Counted from the stretch's first letter, positions 1-8,938 are shown. The stretch: DNA of 64,000 nt from Sneathiella glossodoripedis JCM 23214 (GCF_000616095.1 NZ_BAMS01000002.1:62001-126000); one strand, 5' to 3'. Notes: generated by a model not told the origin, from the sequence alone. Program-made: numbers and translations.

Positions 1-457
1 TCTGGTTGAATTGTTCAATCAGATTGGCTTTCAGCTCCGGGTTCAGATACAGCAATGATATTGCCATTCCTGACAGGAGGATACTCACAAATACCCAGCT
101 CACCATAAGGTTAGAGACCGGATACCAAGTTATCTTTTCGTTTTCCTCGCGCCACAACAGGGATTGGCGGGTTAGAACCAAGACCGGCAGGCCGCAAGTT
201 AAAACATATGTCAAACTGAATAGTGGAGCGACTAGCATCGCGGCAAGAAGTGAACCTGTTGCCACTGATACCAAACCGCCTGTTATTCCCCATCCCAGTC
301 CAGAGACGAAAAGCGGGAACACAGATAAGGTCATAATGAACATCGTCTGTAGGGCATTTACTTGTCCTGGAGCTCCTTCATTTCCCTGAAAAGAGAAAAT
401 GAAAAGCAATGTGCTAAGTGCCCCAAGAGCTGTATTTATGCCAATGTTCTTGACCAT
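1..457 (-). CDS. DUF2232 family membrane protein (partial, N-terminal part)
   Basis: Reading the minus strand from an ATG at 457 gives an open frame that runs off the left edge, about 152 residues. It is strongly hydrophobic, with probable membrane spans near residues 5-20, 33-75 and 120-140 and a short charged loop near residue 105. A protein of this type (DUF2232, usually about 300 residues) commonly lies between rpsR and rplI in alphaproteobacteria, which fits the position directly downstream of rpsF-rpsR. A GTG at 466 is an alternative in-frame start; no clear ribosome binding site separates the two. Function is unknown; membrane location is inferred from hydrophobicity. Confidence 0.7.
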   Translation of the reverse strand, partial: MVKNIGINTALGALSTLLFIFSFQGNEGAPGQVNALQTMFIMTLSVFPLFVSGLGWGITGGLVSVATGSLLAAMLVAPLFSLTYVLTCGLPVLVLTRQSLLWREENEKITWYPVSNLMVSWVFVSILLSGMAISLLYLNPELKANLIEQFNQ

Positions 458-472
458 GTTTTCCACTATCGG

Positions 473-492
473 AAAAGGCGGAACACCGCCTT
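473..492 (-). terminator. Short hairpin between rpsR and the DUF2232 gene
   Basis: On the minus strand a 7-bp stem, AAGGCGG/CCGCCTT with a TGTT loop, ends in a short T run. It lies between the rpsR stop and the DUF2232 start. The T tract is short, so it may only attenuate read-through from the ribosomal genes or stabilise the mRNA end. Confidence 0.4.
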
Positions 493-503
493 CCCGGTGC
501 TAC

Positions 504-737
504 TTATTTTACTACAAACGGCAACAGGGCAATGTTGCGAGCCCGTTTGATAGCTTTGGCAAGCTCACGCTGTTTCTTGGCAGATACAGCAGTAATACGG
601 CTTGGCATGATTTTACCGCGTTCGGAAACAAAGCGTTGCAGAAGCTTTACGTCTTTGTAATCGATTTTTGGTGCACCCTCGCCAGAGAAAGGGCAAGTCT
701 TGCGGCGGCGGAAAAAAGGACGACGTGCATCAGACAT
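504..737 (-). CDS. rpsR: 30S ribosomal protein S18
   Basis: A 77-residue basic protein with the usual S18 layout: an N-terminal RRPFFRRRK segment, the [15 protein letters not shown] region and a C-terminal helix rich in Lys/Arg ([14 protein letters not shown]). It binds the 30S platform next to S6. Its ATG overlaps the rpsF stop codon by one base (TAATG), so translation is probably coupled to rpsF. Length matches the family. Confidence 0.98.
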   Translation of the reverse strand: MSDARRPFFRRRKTCPFSGEGAPKIDYKDVKLLQRFVSERGKIMPSRITAVSAKKQRELAKAIKRARNIALLPFVVK

Positions 738-1156
738 TATTCTTCCCCTTCATCTGTTGTTTCTTCGGAAGCTTCAGATTTGTCAGCAACGTCTTCGTCA
801 CTGTCTTCACTGTCACGGCGGTTGCCGCGGCTGGATTTGCTCTGAAGCATGACGGAATCTTCTTCGTCAAGTTCGTCAACGCGAATGGTCATGTGACGCA
901 GAATGTCTTCGTTCAGACGCAGATTGCGTTCCATTTCCTTGACAGCATCAACCGGTGCATCAATGTTCATGAGGACGTAATGGCCTTTGCGGTTTTTCTT
1001 GACTTTATAGGCAAGATTGCGAAGACCCCAGTTTTCAACTTTTGCGACTTTACCGTCTGCATCAGTAATAAAACCGGACATTTGTTCTGTCAGAGTATCA
1101 ACCTGTTGGGATGAAATGTCCTGACGGGCAATAAAAACTGTCTCGTAAAGAGGCAT
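737..1156 (-). CDS. rpsF: 30S ribosomal protein S6
   Basis: A 139-residue protein starting [15 protein letters not shown], typical of S6, which pairs with S18 on the small subunit. The conserved core spans about residues 1-95. The last 40 residues form an acidic, low-complexity tail rich in Glu, Asp and Ser, a common feature of alphaproteobacterial S6. A strong AAGGAGC ribosome binding site precedes the ATG. The gene heads the minus-strand rpsF-rpsR-DUF2232 unit. Confidence 0.98.
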   Translation of the reverse strand: MPLYETVFIARQDISSQQVDTLTEQMSGFITDADGKVAKVENWGLRNLAYKVKKNRKGHYVLMNIDAPVDAVKEMERNLRLNEDILRHMTIRVDELDEEDSVMLQSKSSRGNRRDSEDSDEDVADKSEASEETTDEGEE

Positions 1157-1284
1157 ATGTATAAGCTCCTTATGGCTTGTAGGTATCTGGAGTTAGCCCA
1201 ATGCTAACCGAACAGACATAGCCGACCTCCGTCGGCAAGGAGTATTGAGGCGGCGGACTATACAGATTTCTCAAGTTTATGCAA
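1157..1284 (-). promoter_or_regulatory. rpsF promoter and structured 5' leader
   Basis: On the minus strand TTGCAT (1284-1279) and TATAGT (1262-1257), 16 bp apart, form a good sigma-70 type promoter. The leader that follows, about 95 nt, contains two hairpins before the ribosome binding site: one at 1221-1236 (6-bp stem, 4-nt loop) and one at 1192-1208 (GTTAGC/GCTAAC, 5-nt loop). Many bacteria autoregulate rpsF through a leader bound by the S6:S18 complex. These hairpins could serve that role, but I cannot match them to the consensus by eye. Confidence 0.5.
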
Positions 1285-1290
1285 GTGGGC

Positions 1291-1318
1291 TTGACAGGAT
1301 TTTCAATCGTAATATGAC
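1291..1318 (+). promoter_or_regulatory. Candidate fabD promoter
   Basis: A perfect -35 box TTGACA (1291-1296) is followed after 16 bp by TATGAC (1313-1318), a fair -10. This would start transcription about 30 nt before the fabD ATG. It is divergent from, and only a few bases from, the rpsF promoter. Confidence 0.5.
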
Positions 1319-1355
1319 TGTCACAGCAATATCTAACAGGATCGGACAAGTTATA

Positions 1356-2309
1356 ATGAAACGTGCATTCGTATTTCCGGGTCAGGGAAGCCAGACAGTC
1401 GGTATGGGCAAAGAGCTTTCGGACGCTTTTACCGTTGCCAAAGAAGTCTTTCAGGAAGTGGATGATGCGCTTGGGCAAAATCTCACCAAGTTGATGACTG
1501 AAGGACCGATCGAAGAGCTGACACTTACTGAAAACACCCAACCCGCCTTGATGGCGACAAGTGTCGCAGTCGCCCGTGTCTTGGAAAAAGAGGGCGGAAA
1601 AAAACTGGCTGATATGGCTGAATTTGTGGCTGGGCATTCCTTAGGAGAATATTCAGCGCTGACAGCGGCGGGATCGTTGCAGCTCGCCGATACTGCCCGG
1701 CTTCTTAAGGCACGTGGCCTTGCCATGCAAAAAGCGGTGCCGGTTGGTGTGGGTGCTATGGCGGCATTGCTCGGTATGGATATCAAGCCCGTCGAGGATT
1801 TGGTCGCGGAAGCGGCTTCGACCTCAGAAAATGACGAAATCTGTGTTGTCGCTAATGATAATGCAGATGGTCAGGTAGTTCTGAGCGGCCATAAAGGCGC
1901 GGTTGAGCGAGTAATTGAGCTGGCTAAGGAAAAAGGCGTGCGCAAAGCAATGATGTTGCCGGTCAGCGCACCATTCCATTGTCCGTTGATGCAACCGGCT
2001 GCTGATGAAATGAAAGCACAGCTTGCGAAGGTCACCATCGCACCGCCTGCGGTTCCATTGGTTGCAAATGTTACGGCCGATCAGGTGAGTGACCCCGAAA
2101 CAATTCGCAATCTGCTTGTTGAACAGGTGACAGGACGGGTACGCTGGCGTGAAAGTGTCCTTTATATGGGGCAGCAAGAAATCGAGTCACTTGTGGAGCT
2201 TGGAACCGGTAAAGTTCTCTCTGCGATGGTTCGCCGTATTAACAAGGCTATGACAGGTAGCGCTCTTCAGGGGCCATCTGACATCGAAGCATTCTTAAAT
2301 TCACTTTGA
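1356..2309 (+). CDS. fabD: Malonyl-CoA:ACP transacylase
   Basis: FabD moves malonyl groups from CoA to acyl carrier protein, supplying extender units for fatty-acid synthesis in the cytosol. The 317-residue protein begins MKRAFVFPGQGSQ, carries the nucleophile elbow GHSLGE with Ser95, and has the catalytic His208 in APFHCP. The ATG at 1356 is chosen because it gives the canonical N-terminus; the frame stays open 111 bases upstream but that part is not conserved-looking. The gene opens the fab cluster with fabG, acpP and fabF following on the same strand. Confidence 0.97.
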   Translation: MKRAFVFPGQGSQTVGMGKELSDAFTVAKEVFQEVDDALGQNLTKLMTEGPIEELTLTENTQPALMATSVAVARVLEKEGGKKLADMAEFVAGHSLGEYSALTAAGSLQLADTARLLKARGLAMQKAVPVGVGAMAALLGMDIKPVEDLVAEAASTSENDEICVVANDNADGQVVLSGHKGAVERVIELAKEKGVRKAMMLPVSAPFHCPLMQPAADEMKAQLAKVTIAPPAVPLVANVTADQVSDPETIRNLLVEQVTGRVRWRESVLYMGQQEIESLVELGTGKVLSAMVRRINKAMTGSALQGPSDIEAFLNSL

Positions 2310-2350
2310 ACCAACCGCTGTAATGGAATACAGGAAAAGGGGAGAGACCT

Positions 2351-3088
2351 ATGTTTGATTTGACCGGTAAATGTGCATTGGTGACCGGTGCGTCTGGCGG
2401 GTTGGGTGCGGCAATTGCCAAAGACCTTCATGCTGCAGGGGCGACAGTTGCTATCTCAGGAACCCGTGAAGCGGCACTTCAGGATCTGGCGAAAGAGCTT
2501 GCACAACGTGTTCATGTTGTTCCATGCAACCTTTCGGATATGGATGCCGTGGATAATCTGATCAAGGATGCCGAGGCCGCGATGGGACAGGTTGATATTC
2601 TGGTCAATAACGCCGGTATCACTCGCGATGGACTTGCGATGCGAATGAAAGACGAAGATTGGGATACCGTCTTGAATGTTAATCTGAAATCTGCGTTCAA
2701 ACTGTCCAGGAACTGCTTGCGCGGAATGATGAAGCGTCGCACTGGACGCATTATTAACATTACTTCAATTGTTGGCGTAACAGGCAACCCGGGACAAATG
2801 AATTATGCGGCTTCCAAGGCTGGCATGATTGGCATGTCCAAATCATTGGCACAGGAAATTGCTGCGCGCGGAATTACAGTCAATTGTGTCGCGCCGGGCT
2901 TTATTGCAACGGCGATGACTGATGAACTTTCAGATGCACAAAAGGAAAATCTGCTGCAGAATGTCCCGGCTGGTCGTCTGGGCGATCCGGCGGATATTTC
3001 GGCGGCCGTCCTGTATCTGGCGTCCGATGAAGCGGCTTATGTCACAGGCCAGACACTACATGTTAATGGTGGCATGGCCATGATTTAG
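2351..3088 (+). CDS. fabG: 3-oxoacyl-ACP reductase
   Basis: A 245-residue short-chain dehydrogenase that reduces 3-ketoacyl-ACP with NADPH in the fatty-acid elongation cycle. The cofactor motif TGASGGLG is at residues 12-19, NNAG at 86-89, and the catalytic triad is Ser139, Tyr152 and Lys156. The C-terminal VTGQTLHVNGGMAMI is typical of FabG. A GGGGAGAG ribosome binding site precedes the ATG. It sits 41 bases after fabD. Confidence 0.97.
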   Translation: MFDLTGKCALVTGASGGLGAAIAKDLHAAGATVAISGTREAALQDLAKELAQRVHVVPCNLSDMDAVDNLIKDAEAAMGQVDILVNNAGITRDGLAMRMKDEDWDTVLNVNLKSAFKLSRNCLRGMMKRRTGRIINITSIVGVTGNPGQMNYAASKAGMIGMSKSLAQEIAARGITVNCVAPGFIATAMTDELSDAQKENLLQNVPAGRLGDPADISAAVLYLASDEAAYVTGQTLHVNGGMAMI

Positions 3089-3132
3089 TCACATTCTGAA
3101 AATAGGAGCTAAAATCAGAATTTAGAATGTGA
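3089..3132 (+). promoter_or_regulatory. Inverted repeat with two competing hairpins after fabG
   Basis: Directly after the fabG stop codon, TCACATTCT (3089-3097) pairs with AGAATGTGA (3124-3132), a 9-bp stem with a 26-nt loop. A second possible stem, TTCTGA (3094-3099) with TCAGAA (3115-3120), uses part of the same left arm, so the two exclude each other. There is no strong T run, so a simple terminator is unlikely; an mRNA processing or attenuation site that helps acpP be expressed above fabG is possible. Confidence 0.45.
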
Positions 3133-3271
3133 GAGGTTTTCTTTGCATTAACTGTAAAGTATGTTAGGAACGCCACGAGATTTCACTGATGGTAAAAACG
3201 GATTGATTTACGGGGCGCCATCAGTAAAACAATTGAACTTTTATTGTTGGTTTATCTTAAGGACAACACAC

Positions 3272-3502
3272 ATGAGCGATATTGCTACACGAGTTAAAAA
3301 AATTGTCATTGAACATCTCGGTGTTGATGAATCTAAAGTAACTGAAGATGCAAGCTTCATTGATGATCTGGGCGCGGACAGCTTGGACACTGTTGAGTTG
3401 GTTATGGCATTCGAGGAAGAATTTGACATTGAAATTCCTGACGATGCTGCAGAAAAAATCCTCACAGTGAAAGACGCTATTACTTTCATCGAAAACGCGT
3501 AA
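3272..3502 (+). CDS. acpP: Acyl carrier protein
   Basis: A 76-residue acidic protein that carries growing acyl chains on a phosphopantetheine arm. The attachment Ser37 is in the motif GADSLDT. The ATG at 3272 has an AAGGA ribosome binding site and yields the usual family length; the frame is open further upstream but that part does not resemble ACP. It lies between fabG and fabF, the standard order. Confidence 0.98.
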   Translation: MSDIATRVKKIVIEHLGVDESKVTEDASFIDDLGADSLDTVELVMAFEEEFDIEIPDDAAEKILTVKDAITFIENA

Positions 3503-3554
3503 GCGACCTCGGTTAAAGAACTGGTTTCTATAATTTAATTCATCGATAGGTTTC

Positions 3555-4817
3555 ATGATGCGACGTGTAGTTGTCACTGGATTGGGTCTGGTTACGCCTC
3601 TGGCAAATGGTGTTAAGCCAAGCTGGAATAGATTGATCAATGGTGAGTCCGGTGCAGGAAAGATCACCAAATTTGATACAACAGATCTCGCCGTGGACTA
3701 CGGCTGTGAGGTTCCTGTCGACGAAAACCATCCAGATGCCTTTCGGGCCGATGATATTCTGGCCCCGAAAGAGCAGCGTAAGCTGGATAAATTTATCATT
3801 TATGGGATTGCTGCTGCTGAAGAAGCCATTTTGGACTCTGGTTGGAAACCGGAAACTGAAGAGGATTTTTGCCGAACCGGCGTTACAATTGGGTCTGGTA
3901 TTGGCGGACTTCCTTCAATCGAAGAAAATTCCATCAAGCTCAAAGAGCAGGGGCCACGTCGTATCAGCCCCTTCTTTATTCCTGGCGCTCTGATCAATCT
4001 GGTCTCTGGACAAGTTTCAATTCGTCATGGCTATAAAGGGCCTAATCATGCTGTGGTTACAGCTTGTTCTACAGGTGCGCATGCGATTGGTGATGCGGCC
4101 CGCATGATTGCCTGTGACGATGCCGATGTTATGGTTGCTGGTGGTGCAGAAGCTGCCATGTGCCGAATTGGCTTTGCAGGCTTTTCCGCGGCCAAAGCCC
4201 TGTCTAAAAACTTCAGCGATGATCCAACCAAGGCATCCCGCCCCTATGACAAAGACCGCGATGGCTTTGTGATGGGTGAAGGTGCTGGCGTTGTTGTTCT
4301 GGAAGAATATGAACACGCGAAAAAACGTGGTGCTCATATTTATGCAGAAGTGGTCGGCTATGGCCTTACAGGCGATGCCTATCACATTACGGCTCCTGCC
4401 AGTGACGGTGATGGTGGATATCGCTCCATGCAAATGGCTATTCGCAAATCAGGTCTGTCAACTGACGATATCGGGTATGTGAATGCTCACGGAACCTCGA
4501 CCCCATTGGGAGATGAGATTGAGGTCGGGGCTGTTAAGCGTCTCTTTGGTTCAAGCGCTGAAAATCTTGCGATGTCATCAACCAAATCAGCAATAGGTCA
4601 CCTGTTGGGTGCTGCTGGTGGTGTTGAAGCCGTATTTTCAATTCTTGCCATGGAAAATGGCATTCTTCCTCCAACCATTAACTTGGAAAACCCATCTGAT
4701 GGTCTGGATATCAATCTTGTGCCTAATACGGCACAGGAGAAGAAAGTCGATGCAGTTCTGTCCAACTCCTTCGGGTTTGGCGGGACTAACGCAAGCCTTG
4801 TCATGAAACGGGTGTAA
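3555..4817 (+). CDS. fabF: 3-oxoacyl-ACP synthase II
   Basis: A 420-residue condensing enzyme that elongates acyl-ACP with malonyl-ACP and controls unsaturated chain elongation. Catalytic residues are Cys171 (TACSTGAH), His312 (NAHGTSTPLGD) and His349 (KSAIGHLLGAAG). The C-terminus has the FGFGGTNAS motif. Two adjacent ATG codons at 3555 and 3558 are equally good starts. The upstream neighbour acpP provides its substrate carrier. Confidence 0.97.
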   Translation: MMRRVVVTGLGLVTPLANGVKPSWNRLINGESGAGKITKFDTTDLAVDYGCEVPVDENHPDAFRADDILAPKEQRKLDKFIIYGIAAAEEAILDSGWKPETEEDFCRTGVTIGSGIGGLPSIEENSIKLKEQGPRRISPFFIPGALINLVSGQVSIRHGYKGPNHAVVTACSTGAHAIGDAARMIACDDADVMVAGGAEAAMCRIGFAGFSAAKALSKNFSDDPTKASRPYDKDRDGFVMGEGAGVVVLEEYEHAKKRGAHIYAEVVGYGLTGDAYHITAPASDGDGGYRSMQMAIRKSGLSTDDIGYVNAHGTSTPLGDEIEVGAVKRLFGSSAENLAMSSTKSAIGHLLGAAGGVEAVFSILAMENGILPPTINLENPSDGLDINLVPNTAQEKKVDAVLSNSFGFGGTNASLVMKRV

Positions 4818-4833
4818 CTCTGCAGACGGCTGC

Positions 4834-5820
4834 ATGAAAAAATACCTGATTTTTCTGATTGCCCTGTTTCTGTTGTTTAATGCAGCAGTTGCGGGGCTTT
4901 TTGGTTATGGCTGGCACTTATTTACTAAGCCCGGACCACTGACCCACTCAAAAATAATGCTCTTCGAAAAAGGCACCGGTGTCCGGCAAATTGCCAAACA
5001 ACTTCAAAGCGAAGGAATAATTCACAACGAATTTTCTTTCCTGCTTGGGACCAGGCTGCAATCTCAGGATAAAAGCCTGAAGGCGGGGGAGTATGAATTC
5101 ACGCCCGGCATGAGCGGTGAAGAGGTTATGTCAAAGCTGGTGGAAGGTAAATCCATCCAGCATGCGCTTACTATTCCCGAAGGCCTGCAAAGCCTCGAAA
5201 TTAGGAAACTGATTGAACAATCTGAAATTTTGGTCGGTGAAATTACCGAAAAAATGCCAGAGGGAAGCATTCTTCCTGAGACTTATCATTTTAATCGGGG
5301 TGATAGCCGGGATACGCTGATCCGCCGAATGAAAGCAGCTTTTCAGGATACAGTGGATGAACTTTGGCAAAACAGGAACCCAAATCCACTGATAAAAACT
5401 AAAAATGATCTGATTATTCTGGCTTCAATTGTGGAGAAAGAAACCGGTGTAGCAGGTGAAAGGGCAAAAGTTGCGAGCGTATTCCTGAACCGTTTGCGGA
5501 TTAATATGCGTCTGCAGTCGGATCCCACTGTGATATATGGCGTCACCAAAGGACTTTCGGTTATGGAGCGTCCCATTTCCAAAAAAGACCTTGCTGCCAA
5601 AAATGAATACAACACATACACCCGCTCAGGATTACCTGCAGGGCCCATTTGCAATCCTGGTATTGAAAGCCTTAAAGCAGTTCTGAGCCCCGCTCAAACC
5701 AAGTATTTATACTTTGTCGCCAGTGGGGATGGCGGGCATGTTTTTGCGACAAATCTGGCTGATCACAATCGCAATGTGCGCAACTGGCGAAAAATAGAAC
5801 GCAGCCGGAAATCAAACTGA
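4834..5820 (+). CDS. mltG: Endolytic murein transglycosylase
   Basis: A 328-residue protein with one N-terminal membrane span (residues 5-25) and a periplasmic YceG-like domain. MltG cuts nascent glycan strands at the inner membrane and so sets their length. The catalytic Glu201 is in the motif ASIVEKETG, and the family segments QSDPTVIYG and YNTYTRSGLPAGPI are present. It lies 17 bases after fabF, an arrangement seen in many alphaproteobacteria. Confidence 0.95.
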   Translation: MKKYLIFLIALFLLFNAAVAGLFGYGWHLFTKPGPLTHSKIMLFEKGTGVRQIAKQLQSEGIIHNEFSFLLGTRLQSQDKSLKAGEYEFTPGMSGEEVMSKLVEGKSIQHALTIPEGLQSLEIRKLIEQSEILVGEITEKMPEGSILPETYHFNRGDSRDTLIRRMKAAFQDTVDELWQNRNPNPLIKTKNDLIILASIVEKETGVAGERAKVASVFLNRLRINMRLQSDPTVIYGVTKGLSVMERPISKKDLAAKNEYNTYTRSGLPAGPICNPGIESLKAVLSPAQTKYLYFVASGDGGHVFATNLADHNRNVRNWRKIERSRKSN

Positions 5821-5893
5821 TAATTGAACTTGTATGTGCTTGCATGGCACAAATTTCAGTTCTGCACGTTATTACTGCAAAGCGTTTTAACGG

Positions 5894-6973
5894 ATGCGGA
5901 ATGATATGACAGTGAATAGCGATTCAATTCAGACACTTCTGCGGCAACGCCGCCAACTTCGTGACTGCCTTAAAGAACTAAAAGGCGAAATCTCTCGTCT
6001 TAATGAAAAAGCTTCCAATATGTCTGAGACGCATGATGTAGCGACTGTGATTGACGAAAAAATTGATCCAGGCAGACCCACGGAAGAGAAACCGCCTTTA
6101 ACTTTAATGGCCAATGATGCCGTTGACTTGCCAATCATGACCACCCAAAAAACCGAGTCAGAACCGCAGTCATCTAAAGAGGGTAAAATTGAGCCGTCCG
6201 TTTTAAAGCCTCCTAAAAACAACGAGATGGATGCTGATCAGATTTTGCAGGGTAGCAAGTTGGTTGACCCCGCAAAATGCGTTCAAAAACCAGTTAGAAA
6301 CTTTGGTCAACAGTCAGAATTAATAAACTCTAATGAAAAGCCTGAAAAAAGCGGAGAGTCAACTCCTTTCAGGAAGGAAAACACTTCAAAAGAAGCACTC
6401 GAAAAAGTTCCGGAAAGTAAACCCGAAGAGAGCTCGTTGAGGGGGGAAACAAAAAACACAATAAATTCCAAGGCCAACAAACATATTGAACAGGAATTGG
6501 AGAGAACGCTACATCACGCCGTATTGTTGGCGGGTTTTTTTTTACATCAACCTTCTGCTGCGGAGAATCAATTCCTCAACAACCTTGACGCGGCAATACA
6601 ACAGACAAAGACGCTTGATGAAAAGGCCAACAAAGTTGAAGCTCTAAAGACACTTAAAGATGCATATCGGAATGTACTAAAACGAACATATCCACATAAT
6701 AAGGTAAGCGGTAGAAGTATTCAGGAAAGTCAGACCACAAATCCGTATCTGTTTGGAATACCATTTGTGATTGCAGCTCTGGTGCTGGTTCTAATGCCGC
6801 TCTTGCTGTTATTCCAAATCATCACAAAGGATTTGTTTGTTACTGAAGTGGCAAGTAATTTTCATGTATTGCTAAGCGGAATGGGTACTTTCCTTTGGGG
6901 AGGAGTAGGTGCTCTGACCGCCATTGCTGTAACTGTTGCACGGCTTGTCCGAAAACGTAGCTATCTGCGGTAA
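5894..6973 (+). CDS. Unrecognised protein: coiled coil, charged linker, membrane C-terminus
   Basis: I do not recognise this 359-residue protein. Residues 10-45 are rich in Leu, Arg and Glu with a heptad-like pattern suggesting a coiled coil. Residues 50-200 form a charged, low-complexity linker rich in Lys, Glu, Pro and Ser. Residues 200-270 look helical. Two membrane spans follow at about 285-310 and 325-350, the second glycine-rich (MGTFLWGGVGAL). It sits between mltG and yicC, which often adjoin. The frame ends just where a second hydrophobic frame (6936-7166) takes over, so the real protein may be about 424 residues with four membrane spans, interrupted by an indel near 6970. Confidence 0.6.
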   Translation: MRNDMTVNSDSIQTLLRQRRQLRDCLKELKGEISRLNEKASNMSETHDVATVIDEKIDPGRPTEEKPPLTLMANDAVDLPIMTTQKTESEPQSSKEGKIEPSVLKPPKNNEMDADQILQGSKLVDPAKCVQKPVRNFGQQSELINSNEKPEKSGESTPFRKENTSKEALEKVPESKPEESSLRGETKNTINSKANKHIEQELERTLHHAVLLAGFFLHQPSAAENQFLNNLDAAIQQTKTLDEKANKVEALKTLKDAYRNVLKRTYPHNKVSGRSIQESQTTNPYLFGIPFVIAALVLVLMPLLLLFQIITKDLFVTEVASNFHVLLSGMGTFLWGGVGALTAIAVTVARLVRKRSYLR

Positions 6974-7166
6974 AATTGCGGGAGTTGGTTTGATTGGGGC
7001 AGTAGGTGGAGTATTGGGTTTGACAATTTCGCTTGTTTTTGATCAGCAACATTTCATAGTCGGTCAAAATTTGGCATACTTAAAAGCAATGGCCGCTTAT
7101 TTAACCGGCTGTGTGGCTGCCTTTTGTCTCCATAGCAGGATATCGAGGAAAAAACGATCCGAATAG
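6936..7166 (+). CDS. Short membrane frame, probable C-terminal continuation of the upstream gene
   Basis: This frame has no ATG near its beginning; TTG at 6936 would be the earliest start. From about 6970 it encodes a Gly-rich membrane segment (GVGLIGAVGGVLGLT), a short polar loop, another hydrophobic segment (YLKAMAAYLTGCVAAF) and a basic tail ending in RKKRSE. The basic end of the upstream frame (LVRKRSYLR) followed by this segment reads as a natural membrane domain. A two-base loss around 6968-6975 would join them. A separate coupled small membrane protein is the alternative. Confidence 0.4.
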   Translation: MHGLSENVAICGKIAGVGLIGAVGGVLGLTISLVFDQQHFIVGQNLAYLKAMAAYLTGCVAAFCLHSRISRKKRSE

Positions 7167-7245
7167 AGAGGTATTGAGGCGCTTCTTGTGCGTTCTGGAT
7201 ATCAACGATATACAGAATAGATAAGTTTCAGGAAGCGAGGTCACC

Positions 7246-8140
7246 GTGGCAGTACAAAGTATGACAGGTTTTGCGCGAAGTAGTGGTAGTCATGCCGAGC
7301 ATACCTGGCTCTGGGAGCTGAAAAGTGTCAACGGACGTGGTCTCGAAATTCGAACTCGCCTGCCATATGGCTATGATGCAGTCGAAGAATCTGCGTAAAA
7401 TACTGAAGACAAATTTTCATCGGGGAAGCATCAATTTACATCTGCAATTGCAGCAGACGTCGGGTAAATCCAATTATCAGATCAACCACGAGTTCCTGGA
7501 TGAGCTAATAGAACTTTCCAAAGAAAAAGCTGGCCTTGGCGGGGTAAAGTCACCTCGTATTGATGGATTGCTGGCACTGAAAGGTGTGATCGAACCAGCG
7601 GAAAAAGCCATTCTGGATGAAACAGAACAGCAGGCACTGGAAGCTGCTCTATTAACTTCCCTGCAGGAGGCTGTTTCAAAACTGACAGAAGCGCGCGTGG
7701 CTGAAGGGGCGCAGCTTCAACCGGTGCTGCTCTCGCAATTGGATGAAATCGGATCTTTGACAAAAGCAGCCGCTTCATCTGCGGCTCTAAGGCCTGAAAA
7801 TATGCGTGCCCGTTTACAGCGACAGATTGATACGTTGTTGGAAAACGGTGTCAGTCGTGAGGGGGATCGACTCGAACAGGAGCTTGCGCTTTTGGTGACA
7901 AAAGCAGATATCTCCGAAGAACTTGACCGGCTTGCAAGTCACGTAGCTACTGCACGGGAAATTCTGGCGGGCAAAGAAGGGGATGCCATCGGGCGACGGC
8001 TCGATTTTATCTGTCAGGAGTTTAACCGAGAAGCTAACACTTTATGTTCCAAATCCAATGAGACCGAACTCACTCAAATCGGACTTGAAATGAAAGTGAT
8101 CATCGATCGTTTTCGGGAACAGGTGCAAAATATCGAATAG
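7246..8140 (+). CDS. yicC: YicC family endoribonuclease, frame interrupted
   Basis: YicC-family proteins are stress-related endoribonucleases that have been linked to RNase E and small-RNA decay. The N-terminal part (GTG 7246, VQSMTGFARSSG, then WELKSVNGRGLEIRTRLP) is in one frame and stops at 7396. The rest, from LRKILKTNFHRGSINL onward, is in another frame up to 8140. The switch is at 7390-7391. Restoring a CT pair there (TCTG to TCTCTG) gives VEESLRK, matching the family, and a protein of about 298 residues, the normal length. The GGAAGCGAGG ribosome binding site precedes the GTG. It lies directly before gmk, a common order. Confidence 0.88.
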
Positions 8141-8284
8141 TTAGCACCATAAAAAGTGAATGAGTGGATTTCAGAGCCTCACGTTAAATACATGTATCTA
8201 TTACTTGGGCGCGCTGAAAAAATTTGATAAACAGGCAAATCTTTTATTCAAACATACCCTTGTGGCCGAGAGTTGGGAAAACGC

Positions 8285-8938
8285 GTGTCTGAAATTTCAA
8301 CTGAAAATATTCAAATTGAACGCCGTGGCTTGATGTTGGTGTTATCGTCACCCTCTGGAGCAGGGAAAACGACGATATCGCGGGCTTTATTGGCAGAAGA
8401 CGATAATCTGTCCATGTCTGTTTCAGCAACAACACGCAAGCCAAGACCAGGTGAAGTGGAAGGCAAAGACTATTTTTTCATGGAACCGGTTGATTTTAAC
8501 TTGCTGGTAAATAAAGGCGAGCTTTTGGAGCACGCCAAGGTTTTTGACAATTATTACGGCACCCCTGCGGCGCCTGTCCGTGAAGCACTGGCAGCGGGCA
8601 AAGATATTCTGTTCGATATCGACTGGCAGGGAACTCAGCAACTGGCCCAAAAGGCCGGTGATGATCTCGTGAGTGTTTTTGTATTGCCGCCCTCAACCCA
8701 GGCGCTGGAAAAGCGGCTTAAATCACGTGCACAGGATAGTGACGAAGTCGTTGCCCGCCGTATGTCAAAAGCGTCAGAGGAAATCAGTCATTGGCGTGAA
8801 TATGATTACGTGGTTGTCAATGATGATGTGAACCGTTGTATCGCAGAAGTGAAGGCAATTTTGCAAGCTGAACGGGTTCGCCGAAACCGGCGCACTGGTT
8901 TGCTGACATTCGTTGAACAGTTGCGCGAAGGTTACTAA
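8285..8938 (+). CDS. gmk: Guanylate kinase
   Basis: Converts GMP to GDP with ATP, feeding GTP and ppGpp pools. The P-loop SSPSGAGKTT follows the typical start RRGLMLVLSS, and the GMP-binding segment SATTRKPRPGE and the YDYVVVNDD motif are present. GTG at 8285 with an upstream GGGAAA is my choice (217 residues); TTG at 8273 is also in frame. Its stop overlaps the convergent rsmA stop by four bases. Confidence 0.95.
   Translation: MSEISTENIQIERRGLMLVLSSPSGAGKTTISRALLAEDDNLSMSVSATTRKPRPGEVEGKDYFFMEPVDFNLLVNKGELLEHAKVFDNYYGTPAAPVREALAAGKDILFDIDWQGTQQLAQKAGDDLVSVFVLPPSTQALEKRLKSRAQDSDEVVARRMSKASEEISHWREYDYVVVNDDVNRCIAEVKAILQAERVRRNRRTGLLTFVEQLREGY

Noticed and set aside
1245-1355. A 37-residue N-terminal extension of FabD
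   Set aside because: The extension contains the predicted fabD promoter and part of the rpsF control region; the canonical FabD start is at 1356.
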